The notes under the pieces were generated by a model, which saw only the letters and a list, made by a program, of their open reading frames with translations, was not told the DNA's origin and made no database searches. From Nitrososphaera_A sp036522495 (GTDB taxonomy: Archaea; Thermoproteota; Nitrososphaeria; Nitrososphaerales; Nitrososphaeraceae): DNA of 48,194 nt. The position numbers were made by a program, and so were the translations under genes. Shown one piece after another: positions 7,942-15,002 of the stretch (its first letter is position 1; every line of letters begins with the position of its first letter). The stretch lies in assembly GCA_036522495.1 (NCBI GenBank), contig DATDFS010000259.1, positions 1 through 48,194 of the forward strand, read 5' to 3'.

Positions 7942-8805
7942 TCATTGTTCTGACGCTGCATCTCGTAATTCAGCTATCTTCTTTTCATTCCTTGAAAAGC
8001 CCATCAGATGACCTCTTAATAACTGAATACCTAGTGCTGGATCGACTCCTTTTGGGCACACTACACTGCAAGAGCCGGCGAAGTGACATCTCCAAATTCC
8101 ATGCCTGTCATCCGCTATATTCAGCCGCTGAATGGATGAGTTATCTCTTGTATCCGCATAATACCTATATGCTTGTGAGAGAGCCTGAGGGCCAGGAAAT
8201 CTAGTATCTGTCGCTACTGTAGGACACGCCGAGTAACATAAGCCGCACTTTATACAATAAGAGAACTGTAAATATTGATCAACGTCTTTTGGACTCTGTT
8301 TAAATTCCGATAACCTTGTTTCATCTGTGATATTTGCATTGTCGTTATGAATGAATGGAGCCATTTCCTTATGACGTTCAAAAAACTGTGAAAAGTCAGT
8401 AACAAGATCCCGTATGAGTGGAAAGTTTGAAAGTGGCTCACAGGTGATAGTACGACCACCAGACAATTCCGAAATCTTCGTATAACAAGCCAGTCTCGGA
8501 ATTCCGTTAATCTTCATTCCACATGATCCGCACGAGGCCATTCTGCAGGAATATCTTATTCCAATGCTGCTGTCACTGTAACTTTTCGCAAAAAGAAGCG
8601 CGTCAAGTACCGTCATCCACCGCTGGACTGGTATTTCAAATGTATCGTAGCGAGGAGAGTCGTCCTTGCGTGCATTAGCTCGATACACATTGAGGATAAC
8701 TGTTTTGTGAGTCAGCTCATTGTGTGTTGTATTATCTATTCTGCTATCATCTATTCCCCTATTTTTCTTTCCTAACATACGGATTTTCTTAATAAAAGGA
8801 CCCAT
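7942..8805 (-). CDS. sdhB: Succinate dehydrogenase iron-sulfur subunit
   Basis: Carries electrons from the flavoprotein to quinone in respiratory complex II. The N-terminal ferredoxin domain holds the [2Fe-2S] ligands Cys87, Cys92, Cys95 and Cys107 (YSCRMASCGSCG, then LACYTK). The C-terminal domain has CIKCGLCYSACP and CHFAGSCSVVCPKG for the [4Fe-4S] and [3Fe-4S] clusters. The 287-residue length includes an N-terminal extension of about 30 residues before the ferredoxin fold, rich in Lys, Asp and Asn. It is the last gene of sdhA-sdhC-sdhD-sdhB, starting 3 bases after the sdhD stop, which indicates translational coupling. Confidence 0.96.
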   Translation of the reverse strand: MGPFIKKIRMLGKKNRGIDDSRIDNTTHNELTHKTVILNVYRANARKDDSPRYDTFEIPVQRWMTVLDALLFAKSYSDSSIGIRYSCRMASCGSCGMKINGIPRLACYTKISELSGGRTITCEPLSNFPLIRDLVTDFSQFFERHKEMAPFIHNDNANITDETRLSEFKQSPKDVDQYLQFSYCIKCGLCYSACPTVATDTRFPGPQALSQAYRYYADTRDNSSIQRLNIADDRHGIWRCHFAGSCSVVCPKGVDPALGIQLLRGHLMGFSRNEKKIAELRDAASEQ

Positions 8806-8808
8806 TAG

Positions 8809-9171
8809 CTATCCCAATCCCAACCCACTGGCCACGATTATAGTTCTGGTACCGTATGCAATGAGGGCTATTGTAGCGGCTATAGTAAATATGGTAACAC
8901 CGTCTTCCCATGGTTTATTCTGTCGCAATTCTAATAATATAATTCTCAAACCATTAAAGCCATGGATCGCAACAAGTATAAGAATGGATTCAAGAAGTAT
9001 TATGTATGGCGTATTGTGATAGTTTTTAATTACATTTTCATATACTAAGCTTAAGCTAAATGATGGCGTTATTAGACGCACTATGATGTGTACGGCTACT
9101 ACGAACAAGGCCGCGATGCCCGTAATGTAGTGTATTTTCATTATTTGGCCTTCTTTAAGCATTGCTGTCAT
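8809..9171 (-). CDS. sdhD: Succinate dehydrogenase membrane anchor subunit (SdhD-like)
   Basis: A 120-residue membrane protein with three predicted helices (about residues 14-32, 52-72 and 92-115). His in AALFVVAVHIIV and the motif AIHGFNGLRIILLEL match the heme- and quinone-facing positions of complex II anchors. With the other anchor it holds SdhAB on the inner face of the membrane. It starts 7 bases after the sdhC stop, with AAAAGG upstream of the ATG at 9169-9171; a second ATG follows three codons later. Confidence 0.85.
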   Translation of the reverse strand: MTAMLKEGQIMKIHYITGIAALFVVAVHIIVRLITPSFSLSLVYENVIKNYHNTPYIILLESILILVAIHGFNGLRIILLELRQNKPWEDGVTIFTIAATIALIAYGTRTIIVASGLGLG

Positions 9172-9177
9172 CCTTTT

Positions 9178-9633
9178 CTACTCGCCACCAAAGAGCACAC
9201 TACTTCCATATAACATTGCTATAGCAGATAATATTAATGCAACCCATATCCCAGACTTTTGACGATAGTTAAGCGACATAGCATGATAAGGATAGTCAGG
9301 TCTCTCGGGGCTCCCGAGTCCTTTACCAGCGTGCGTAAATATCAATCTTATACCGTTGGTAGAATGAAAGGTGCTAGTGCCAATTACCAATATCAAGAAA
9401 ATATGTCCCCATGGAGTTTGAGTTAGCTCTAACATAGCGTTCCAAGCATTTTCGCCGCGAACCAGCGAGCTGGTTTCGTATATATGACCTACAAAATATA
9501 CCAACAGGAATACGCCAGTTAATCTTTGTAGCCAGTAAGATATGCGTTCCCAGCCGTATCTAGAAGGATTTAGCCACCCCTTTAGCCCTTCGCGATTATC
9601 ACGGTTATCATTTTTTTCCCTTGTGGTTTCCAT
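9178..9633 (-). CDS. sdhC: Succinate dehydrogenase cytochrome b-type anchor subunit (SdhC-like)
   Basis: A 151-residue membrane anchor. A charged N terminus (TTREKNDNRDNREG) precedes RISYWLQRLTGVFLLVYFVG, the SdhC signature, with the likely heme-ligand His in FVGHIYETS; a second helix carries STFHSTNGIRLIF, a quinone-site-like HxxNGxR motif, and a third helix closes the protein. I chose the ATG at 9631-9633: it overlaps the sdhA stop in TGATG, the typical coupled junction, while a longer frame back to 9684 would run inside sdhA. Confidence 0.88.
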   Translation of the reverse strand: METTREKNDNRDNREGLKGWLNPSRYGWERISYWLQRLTGVFLLVYFVGHIYETSSLVRGENAWNAMLELTQTPWGHIFLILVIGTSTFHSTNGIRLIFTHAGKGLGSPERPDYPYHAMSLNYRQKSGIWVALILSAIAMLYGSSVLFGGE

Positions 9634-11372
9634 CAATACTTTCTCTCCATTGGAGCATATCTTGTGAACCTTACAGGATGCCACGCCAATTTTGGTCCTT
9701 GTGTACCAAGGTAGGCGAGCGTATGTTTGAGAAAATTGGTGTCATCTCTTTTCATGTAGTCGATCCTCGCATGTGCGCCTCTCGATTCGCGACGGTTAAA
9801 AGCACCTGCCAACACTATTTCAGCAATTCTCATCATAGAGTCTATCTCCATCACGTTTATGAAATTTGTATTATATTCAGTTGCTTGATCATCCACATGC
9901 CTCCATGCCTGCATTTTTAAATCTCTTACACTCTTTAAACCTTCACCTAAATCTTTTTCAGATCTAAATACATGTGCTTTAGCATCCATGATATCAGTTA
10001 ATTCCTTCCTGATTTCGTATGGATTTACCTTCCCTCTGCCCCTAAATAAACCATCATAAATTCTTTTTTCTTCTTCTATGATCTGCTGTTCGGGAATCGA
10101 TGAAGCAGTGCTCCTGTGGTTTAAGGCATACTCTGCAGCTAGCTTACCTGTTATCTTTCCCCATACGAGGCATTCAGAAGTAGAATTTGCTCCTAGACGG
10201 TTGGCACCATGCAAACTATTACATGCAGCTTCACCGGCAGCCCATAACCCTTTCATTTCAGTCGCACCGTTAATGTCAGTATGTATCCCTCCCATCATGT
10301 AGTGACAGACAGGCCTGATCTCTAATGGTTCTCCAATGACGTCAATACCGGAAAATTTGATCCCAATTTCTCGAATTCCTGAAAGACGCTGCTTTATATG
10401 CTCGTCTCCGAGATGTGTAAGGTCGATTTTCAAACAATCGACACCTGATTCGTGCTTAAAGCCTCTACCTTCCTGAATCTCTGTCATCATGGCACGGGAG
10501 ACTACGTCTCTGGATGCAAGTTCAAGCTTCTCTGGTGCGTATTTTTTCATAAACCTCTCCCCCTTATTATTAATTAGATAACCACCTTCTCCTCTTGCGC
10601 CCTCCGTAATCAATATTCCAGATGGCAAAATACCTGTGGGATGAAATTGAACAAACTCCATATCTTTTAAAGCGAGCCCGGCACGATATGCCATATCTAA
10701 ACCATCAGGTGTGGAAGAGTAGGCGTATGTAGAGAAACTGTAAATTCGTCCAGCTCCGCCCGTACAAATTATTCCTACAGGTGCTGTGAACTTAAAAAAG
10801 TTCCCAGTCTTCATCTCTATAGTAGTAACACCACGAAAATGATTTGCGTCGCTAAGAATAGAAGTACAGAACCATTCATTATAAAAGTGGATGTTATCGT
10901 ATTTGAGGCAAGTGTCATAAAGAGTCTGCATCTCGTAAAATCCAACTTTGTCCTGGGCATATGTTGCTCTTGGATATGAGTAACCACCGAATTTACGTTG
11001 GTCGATTCTACCGTTTTCTCTCCTAGACCATGGCATTCCCCAGTGCTCTAACTGGTAGATTTCAAGAGGCATGCTTTTCACAAGTAGCTCAGCAACGTCC
11101 TGGTCAGCAAGAAAGTCACTGCCTTTAATGGTATCATAAATATGGGATTCTTGGTTATCACCCTCTTCTTCATAGATGACTGCTGCTGTTCCACCTTCTG
11201 CAGAAACTGAATGGGAACGCATGACCTGTACCTTTGAAACTACAGCAATATTCAAGCTCGAATCTATATCCGCAGACGAGATTGCCGCTCTTAGGCCTGC
11301 TAACCCGGACCCAATTATAATAATGTCATAAGGAACAGTATCAGTCAGGTATGTTATCACCTCTTGCCACAT
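9633..11372 (-). CDS. sdhA: Succinate dehydrogenase flavoprotein subunit
   Basis: Oxidises succinate to fumarate with covalently bound FAD in complex II. It is 579 residues, normal for SdhA. The Rossmann motif IIIIGSGLAGLRAA lies near residue 18. HSVSAEGG places His54 as the covalent FAD attachment site. The active-site segments GARGEGGYLINNKGERF and GANRLGANSTSECLVWG, and the Arg-rich capping region, are present. The first gene of the sdh operon, it starts with ATG at 11370-11372. In an AOA it serves the oxidative or reductive parts of the TCA reactions linked to the 4-hydroxybutyrate branch. The promoter upstream sits in a long inverted repeat (11414-11450). Confidence 0.97.
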   Translation of the reverse strand: MWQEVITYLTDTVPYDIIIIGSGLAGLRAAISSADIDSSLNIAVVSKVQVMRSHSVSAEGGTAAVIYEEEGDNQESHIYDTIKGSDFLADQDVAELLVKSMPLEIYQLEHWGMPWSRRENGRIDQRKFGGYSYPRATYAQDKVGFYEMQTLYDTCLKYDNIHFYNEWFCTSILSDANHFRGVTTIEMKTGNFFKFTAPVGIICTGGAGRIYSFSTYAYSSTPDGLDMAYRAGLALKDMEFVQFHPTGILPSGILITEGARGEGGYLINNKGERFMKKYAPEKLELASRDVVSRAMMTEIQEGRGFKHESGVDCLKIDLTHLGDEHIKQRLSGIREIGIKFSGIDVIGEPLEIRPVCHYMMGGIHTDINGATEMKGLWAAGEAACNSLHGANRLGANSTSECLVWGKITGKLAAEYALNHRSTASSIPEQQIIEEEKRIYDGLFRGRGKVNPYEIRKELTDIMDAKAHVFRSEKDLGEGLKSVRDLKMQAWRHVDDQATEYNTNFINVMEIDSMMRIAEIVLAGAFNRRESRGAHARIDYMKRDDTNFLKHTLAYLGTQGPKLAWHPVRFTRYAPMERKY

Positions 11373-11413
11373 CTTGGTATGATATTTTCAGAAAAACCTC
11401 TACAGCCATTCCC

Positions 11414-11450
11414 GTTGATGATATAATTCTATGCTTTATATATCATCAAC
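11414..11450. promoter_or_regulatory. Inverted repeat over the sdh operon promoter
   Basis: GTTGATGATATA (11414-11425) and its exact reverse complement TATATCATCAAC (11439-11450) are separated by 13 bases. On the minus strand the right arm overlaps TATATAAA (about 11435-11442), a good TATA box for sdhA, with the start expected near 11410, inside or beside the left arm. A dimeric regulator bound here would cover both TATA box and start site. Confidence 0.6.
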
Positions 11451-11595
11451 TAGTGAGCAGCGTTGATATTCATATTTCTAGGCTATATGACCCATTCCCG
11501 TTCAAGAATAGTCACATTCAAATAATCTCCCGCTGAAACTAGTAGTGAGGTAAATTATCATTTCAAGGAAAAGGCATACTAAGTCTGACAATGAT

Positions 11596-11799
11596 ATGGC
11601 GGGACAAGGGTCAGGCAAAAAAGTAACAGGGAGAGTGTTAACTAAATCTGAAGAGATTAGTATTCGCCTTGCCACACTTGTGGCAATCTTGGAAGAGAAG
11701 CGAATTATCAACAAGAAAGAATATGAGAGCACCGTAGCAATGCATCTACATGAGTTTTCTAAAGCTACTGCATTCGAAGAATTGAATGAGGAAATTTGA
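11596..11799 (+). CDS. Small conserved hypothetical protein
   Basis: A 67-residue soluble protein with a Gly/Lys-rich start (AGQGSGKKVTGR) and then two helices: LTKSEEISIRLATLVAILEEKRI and INKKEYESTVAMHLHEFSKATAFEE. The second half looks like a small helical oligomerisation module. It is divergent from sdhA, 223 bases away. The ATG at 11596 directly precedes the basic stretch. The family is not recognised with certainty; short proteins of this build are common in Nitrososphaeria. Confidence 0.65.
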   Translation: MAGQGSGKKVTGRVLTKSEEISIRLATLVAILEEKRIINKKEYESTVAMHLHEFSKATAFEELNEEI

Positions 11800-11840
11800 T
11801 GACTTCACACTCCGCTATATAAAAAACGACAATTCTTGAC

Positions 11841-11905
11841 AGGTGGCGGGATGTGACATCCGAGGACTATTAATTAACGTCTAAACCTGAAAACGCTTAG
11901 CACCT
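11841..11905. other. Possible small structured RNA
   Basis: AGGTG (11841-11845) can pair with CACCT (11901-11905), enclosing a perfect arm GGATGT/ACATCC (11849-11861) and weaker helices. It lies in the gap between the 11596 gene and the tRNA, where no protein is coded. Neither strand shows a tRNA T-loop or clear C/D boxes. This is a weak candidate; it may be chance pairing. Confidence 0.2.
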
Positions 11906-11959
11906 CCTTGCTGACAAACTATTTGCATAGTAATAATACCCGAGAAAATCAAATTGAAG

Positions 11960-12060
11960 CGCCGGGAGAGGGATTTGAACCCTCGCGACCTTTTAAGGTC
12001 ACAAGCTACCAGGAGATAAATTTTCCAGGCTTGCGCCCTCCCTGGCTAGGCGACCCCGGC
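11960..12060 (-). tRNA. tRNA-Ser(GGA) with a 15-base intron
   Basis: The cloverleaf is complete on the minus strand: acceptor GCCGGGG/TCCCGGC, D stem GCCT/GGGC with loop AGCCAGGGA, anticodon stem CAAGC/GCTTG, long class II variable arm GACCTT/AAGGTC, T arm GAGGG-TTCAAAT-CCCTC, discriminator G73. CCA is not encoded. Between the anticodon-stem arms lie 22 bases instead of 7, so I infer a 15-base intron (12008-12022) after position 37, the canonical archaeal site. That leaves loop CTGGAAA with anticodon GGA. The long variable arm and G73 agree with serine. The exact splice points need the bulge-helix-bulge fold to confirm. Confidence 0.93.
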
Positions 12061-12166
12061 TATAGCTGTGCTACTTTAAATCTATATATTAACGATTGTT
12101 GTTGCGGCAGACGTATGGATTACAATACTCGTTCCATCAGCTTCTATTCGCTGGATTAGTATTAAG

Positions 12167-12328
12167 TCAAACGCCAATACCATCTAGTAATTTACCCGAT
12201 AGCAAATCATATTTATATATCGTTGAATGTCCAAGTTTTATCTTATGCTCTTCTACGTCAGACCGGAATAAGAAACAAGCTCTGCATTTAGCACAAATCC
12301 AAATCATCTTTAGGTCATCGGGATGCAT
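12167..12328 (-). CDS. 53-residue single zinc-finger-like protein
   Basis: A short frame with ATG at 12326-12328 and TGA at 12167-12169. Residues 10-35 read WICAKCRACFLFRSDVEEH then KIKLGH, i.e. Cys12/Cys15 (plus Cys18) with His28 and His34: a C2H2-type finger. The tail IYKYDLLSGKLLDG is strand-like. A TATA-like TTAAATTATATGG lies about 25-35 bases upstream on the coding strand. This is too regular to be chance, and it lies alone between the tRNA and the next mini-gene. It likely binds nucleic acid or a protein partner (inference). Confidence 0.65.
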   Translation of the reverse strand: MHPDDLKMIWICAKCRACFLFRSDVEEHKIKLGHSTIYKYDLLSGKLLDGIGV

Positions 12329-12555
12329 TTTCGCTGATAACAGTATTCTGATACCATATAATTTAAGTGGTAGGTAAGCAAGTCATATTCAATTTATTTG
12401 ATGTTTTATGATGAATTAACATGTGCTTTATTTTTGAGGTACACCTTTATATTCAATTTTTCGAATTATGATGAGATTCAACCCTAGCTAACTATGTTGA
12501 GAATTATCACAAGACAAAGCTAAAAATAAGGATTAGAATAAACGTCTTTTATATT

Positions 12556-12714
12556 ATGGGCAAACAAGGATTTTCGGAAAAGTGTAACAACGGAAATCAT
12601 CTCGATTGCAAAGATTGTATGTGCAGTTGTCATATTCCAGGCACAATGGCTCACCTTGCAAAGAACGTGGCAATATTAGAAAAAAGGACACCAGGTCTTG
12701 GCGAATCTCTTTAG
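12556..12714 (+). CDS. 52-residue Cys/His-rich small protein
   Basis: ATG at 12556 to TAG at 12712-12714. The core CNNGNHLDCKDCMCSCH holds Cys10, His15, Cys18, Cys21, Cys23, Cys25 and His26, enough for one or two zinc or other metal sites, followed by a helix (MAHLAKNVAILEKR). An A/T-rich element near 12520 is about 30 bases upstream, consistent with a short-leader transcript. It is convergent with cbf5; a T-rich tract follows its stop. The family is not recognised, but the dense Cys/His pattern supports a real gene. Role unknown. Confidence 0.65.
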   Translation: MGKQGFSEKCNNGNHLDCKDCMCSCHIPGTMAHLAKNVAILEKRTPGLGESL

Positions 12715-12731
12715 TTTTTTTACATTTTTTA
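12714..12731. terminator. T-rich termination tract between convergent genes
   Basis: GTTTTTTTACATTTTTT follows the stop of the 52-residue gene within a few bases, before the convergent cbf5 3' end at 12746. Archaeal termination commonly uses such T tracts without a hairpin. Confidence 0.5.
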
Positions 12732-12745
12732 AGAACGTTTGTTCT

Positions 12746-13774
12746 CTATTCGAGATTGGTTTTTGGATAGTGCTTTGATGCTATATTGTCGTCATTTGAA
12801 CGCCATGCCTTTGGATAAGTGCCTGGTTTCATAATAATTCTCTTCATACTAAAAGCTACACCCTTCACATTCTGTTCTATTTCTTCTCTAGTCATTGCTG
12901 CTTCCGCTAATCCAATTATTTCTCCTTTAAGGGTATATACGCCGACAAGTTCACACTTCTTTAAATCTTTTGGAACTGCAATCAAGCCGGGGACTGCTAA
13001 CTGTGCGCCATGACATAACGCGTCTACAGCAGTATCTCGGATAACGGCGGCCCGGATCCCTTCCAGACAATGTTCAACAGGCCTTATCAGACTTCGAAGT
13101 TTTTGATCATCGTTTTTTTCCTTATATAACTCAAATGCATCAGCCAAGTCATGAAGCCTTACTAAGACATCTCCTTCTGAGAGGTTACTCACCTGGGTTC
13201 TTCTCAGTTCCACCATTGTTGCGCCAGGACCTAGAACTTCTCCTATGTCATAGATTATTTTTCTAATGTAGGTACCAGCTTGACAAATAAAGCGCAACAA
13301 TACAAGACGATCATGTTCCTCTAGCTTTTCAGATTGATAGATTGTTCGGATGCGCGTAGCCCTTTTTACTGAAGAACGTTGAGGTGGTCTCTGGTAGATA
13401 TCTCCAGTAAAGCCTTTAATTACCGACGTTAAACTTTCATCAGCAATGTTTGCATGTAATCGCGCTAATGCATAGTATTCTTTGGGGCCTAGGAGCAATA
13501 CTGAAAGTGCTTTAGTTCCTTCGCCAAGTCCAACAGGCAGAAGCCCTGTTGCGTATGGATCCAGGGTGCCACTGTGTCCTGCCTTTTCAATATCCAAAAT
13601 CCTCTTAACCCATGCCACTACCTCATGGCTTGTTGGACCGCCTGGTTTATCAATCAAAATCAGGCCATAATCGAATAAAGAAGATATTGGTCTTTTATTT
13701 GGATAATGACCATAGGCATCATTAGTAATGTCATCATCCAACTTTAGCAGGTTTCTTAGTTGCGGGAATATCAA
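12746..13774 (-). CDS. cbf5: tRNA/rRNA pseudouridine synthase Cbf5 (TruB family)
   Basis: The catalytic subunit of archaeal H/ACA ribonucleoproteins, which converts uridine to pseudouridine in rRNA and tRNA. KPGGPTSHEVVAWVKRIL and the catalytic loop HSGTLDPYATGLLP, with nucleophile Asp72, are intact. Residues about 240-320 form the PUA domain (AVIRDTAVDALCHGAQLAVPG). Length 342 is normal. The start is a TTG at 13772-13774. It ends the spc-type cluster, 35 bases downstream of cmk, the usual archaeal order secY-adk-cmk-cbf5. The last about 20 residues are polar and probably disordered. Confidence 0.95.
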   Translation of the reverse strand: MIFPQLRNLLKLDDDITNDAYGHYPNKRPISSLFDYGLILIDKPGGPTSHEVVAWVKRILDIEKAGHSGTLDPYATGLLPVGLGEGTKALSVLLLGPKEYYALARLHANIADESLTSVIKGFTGDIYQRPPQRSSVKRATRIRTIYQSEKLEEHDRLVLLRFICQAGTYIRKIIYDIGEVLGPGATMVELRRTQVSNLSEGDVLVRLHDLADAFELYKEKNDDQKLRSLIRPVEHCLEGIRAAVIRDTAVDALCHGAQLAVPGLIAVPKDLKKCELVGVYTLKGEIIGLAEAAMTREEIEQNVKGVAFSMKRIIMKPGTYPKAWRSNDDNIASKHYPKTNLE

Positions 13775-13809
13775 GTCGATTAATACATCTCAGTATTCTT
13801 TATTAACTG

Positions 13810-14394
13810 CTAAAATATAAGATGCCTTATTATAATCTTTGAAATCTTAACCAATGAATCAAGGTCTACCAAATCCGTATTAAGAGAGAAGTCAAACACG
13901 TTCAAATCTTTACCAAAGTTGAAACCATATAATTTGCGATAGATGTTTTTATTCTCGTCATCTCTCATCTTTATGATCTTTTTTGCTTGCAGAAGGCTTA
14001 AATTGTCGCGTTTAGCCATCCTTTTTGCGCGGTTGTCTTGAGAACCTTTTAGCCAGAACTTAATAGCATCCTGAACTAACCATGGAAGTGTATAGCTGGT
14101 AATAACGGCCTTTCCTAGTCTTGCTATTTCAACAAGTTTTTGATCTACTTGCTTATCAAAATATAAATTTGCTTTTCTCTCTGCCATAAACTTTTTCGCT
14201 TGCTCTGTATCCCACCAATCGTTCCCTGAGATCGAGTATCCTCTGTCGCCAGCCAACAACTTTAGGATATCGCCTCCATTGTATACTTTAAAGTCAAACT
14301 CCTTCGCAATCTCTGCAGCTATGGTTGTCTTTCCCACAGCTGGCCAGCCAGAAATCACTATGCTGGTTTTTTTATTTTCGCAATTAGCCGTCAT
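13810..14394 (-). CDS. cmk: Cytidylate kinase (archaeal type)
   Basis: Phosphorylates CMP/dCMP to the diphosphate with ATP. The P-loop GWPAVGKTTIA is at residues 17-27, followed by YNGGDILKLLA and a long helical lid (RAKRMAKRDNLSLLQAKKII) with the adenine/phosphate-contacting arginines. Length is 194 residues, slightly longer than the usual about 180. Its place after adkA and before cbf5 is the standard archaeal one. ATG start at 14392-14394, 17 bases after the adkA stop. Confidence 0.88.
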   Translation of the reverse strand: MTANCENKKTSIVISGWPAVGKTTIAAEIAKEFDFKVYNGGDILKLLAGDRGYSISGNDWWDTEQAKKFMAERKANLYFDKQVDQKLVEIARLGKAVITSYTLPWLVQDAIKFWLKGSQDNRAKRMAKRDNLSLLQAKKIIKMRDDENKNIYRKLYGFNFGKDLNVFDFSLNTDLVDLDSLVKISKIIIRHLIF

Positions 14395-14411
14395 TTGAGG
14401 TCAAACCCACT

Positions 14412-15002
14412 TCATTTTTCGCACAGCACCTTGACCATACCCGATACAGCCTGCTCTATCTCATTATCGTTATTCACAATGGCAATAAAAGGAGAACCAG
14501 TCAAAATAGAACTGGACGCAATCATTACTCTTAGAATATCTAGCTCATCTTGAATATCTTCAACAGCCACGATATCCCTAAGCCGGGATTTGTCACTTTT
14601 TCTCCTATTAACTATTTCTCCAGCCTCTGCGATGACCATGAAGAAGTGAGTGGGTTTGATGATGTCAAGTAGATACATGGGAAGACCTGGGTAGTATCCT
14701 TCAATTGTCTTTATAAAAAGGTGTGTATCGATAATCACAATACTATCCTCTATTTCTGAAATTCTCTTCGCAGCCTTCTCTTGAAGATCCCTCTGCTTTC
14801 CCAATGACATCTTACGCAATTCATCTCTGTTTTTAACTCCCATTTTATGGGCTTCTTCAAGCATCACGGTTCCAAACACTGCGATTGTCGCGTTCTTTCC
14901 TTTCTGTTTAAGCTGCTCAATAGCTAGAGATATTACACTAGACTTCCCTACACCTGGTATTCCCACTATTATTACGCGTTTGTTATTGTTATTTTCTACC
15001 AA
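14412..15002 (-). CDS. adkA: Adenylate kinase (archaeal AdkA type)
   Basis: Interconverts AMP, ADP and ATP. It has the archaeal trimeric AdkA pattern: P-loop VGIPGVGKSSVI near residues 13-24, VMLEEAHKMG, RDELRKMS, DTHLFIKTIEGYYPGLP and the short lid RRKSDKSRLRD. The TTG start at 15000-15002 lies inside the 3' end of secY, overlapping by 14 bases, so the two are translationally coupled. Confidence 0.9.
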   Translation of the reverse strand: MVENNNNKRVIIVGIPGVGKSSVISLAIEQLKQKGKNATIAVFGTVMLEEAHKMGVKNRDELRKMSLGKQRDLQEKAAKRISEIEDSIVIIDTHLFIKTIEGYYPGLPMYLLDIIKPTHFFMVIAEAGEIVNRRKSDKSRLRDIVAVEDIQDELDILRVMIASSSILTGSPFIAIVNNDNEIEQAVSGMVKVLCEK

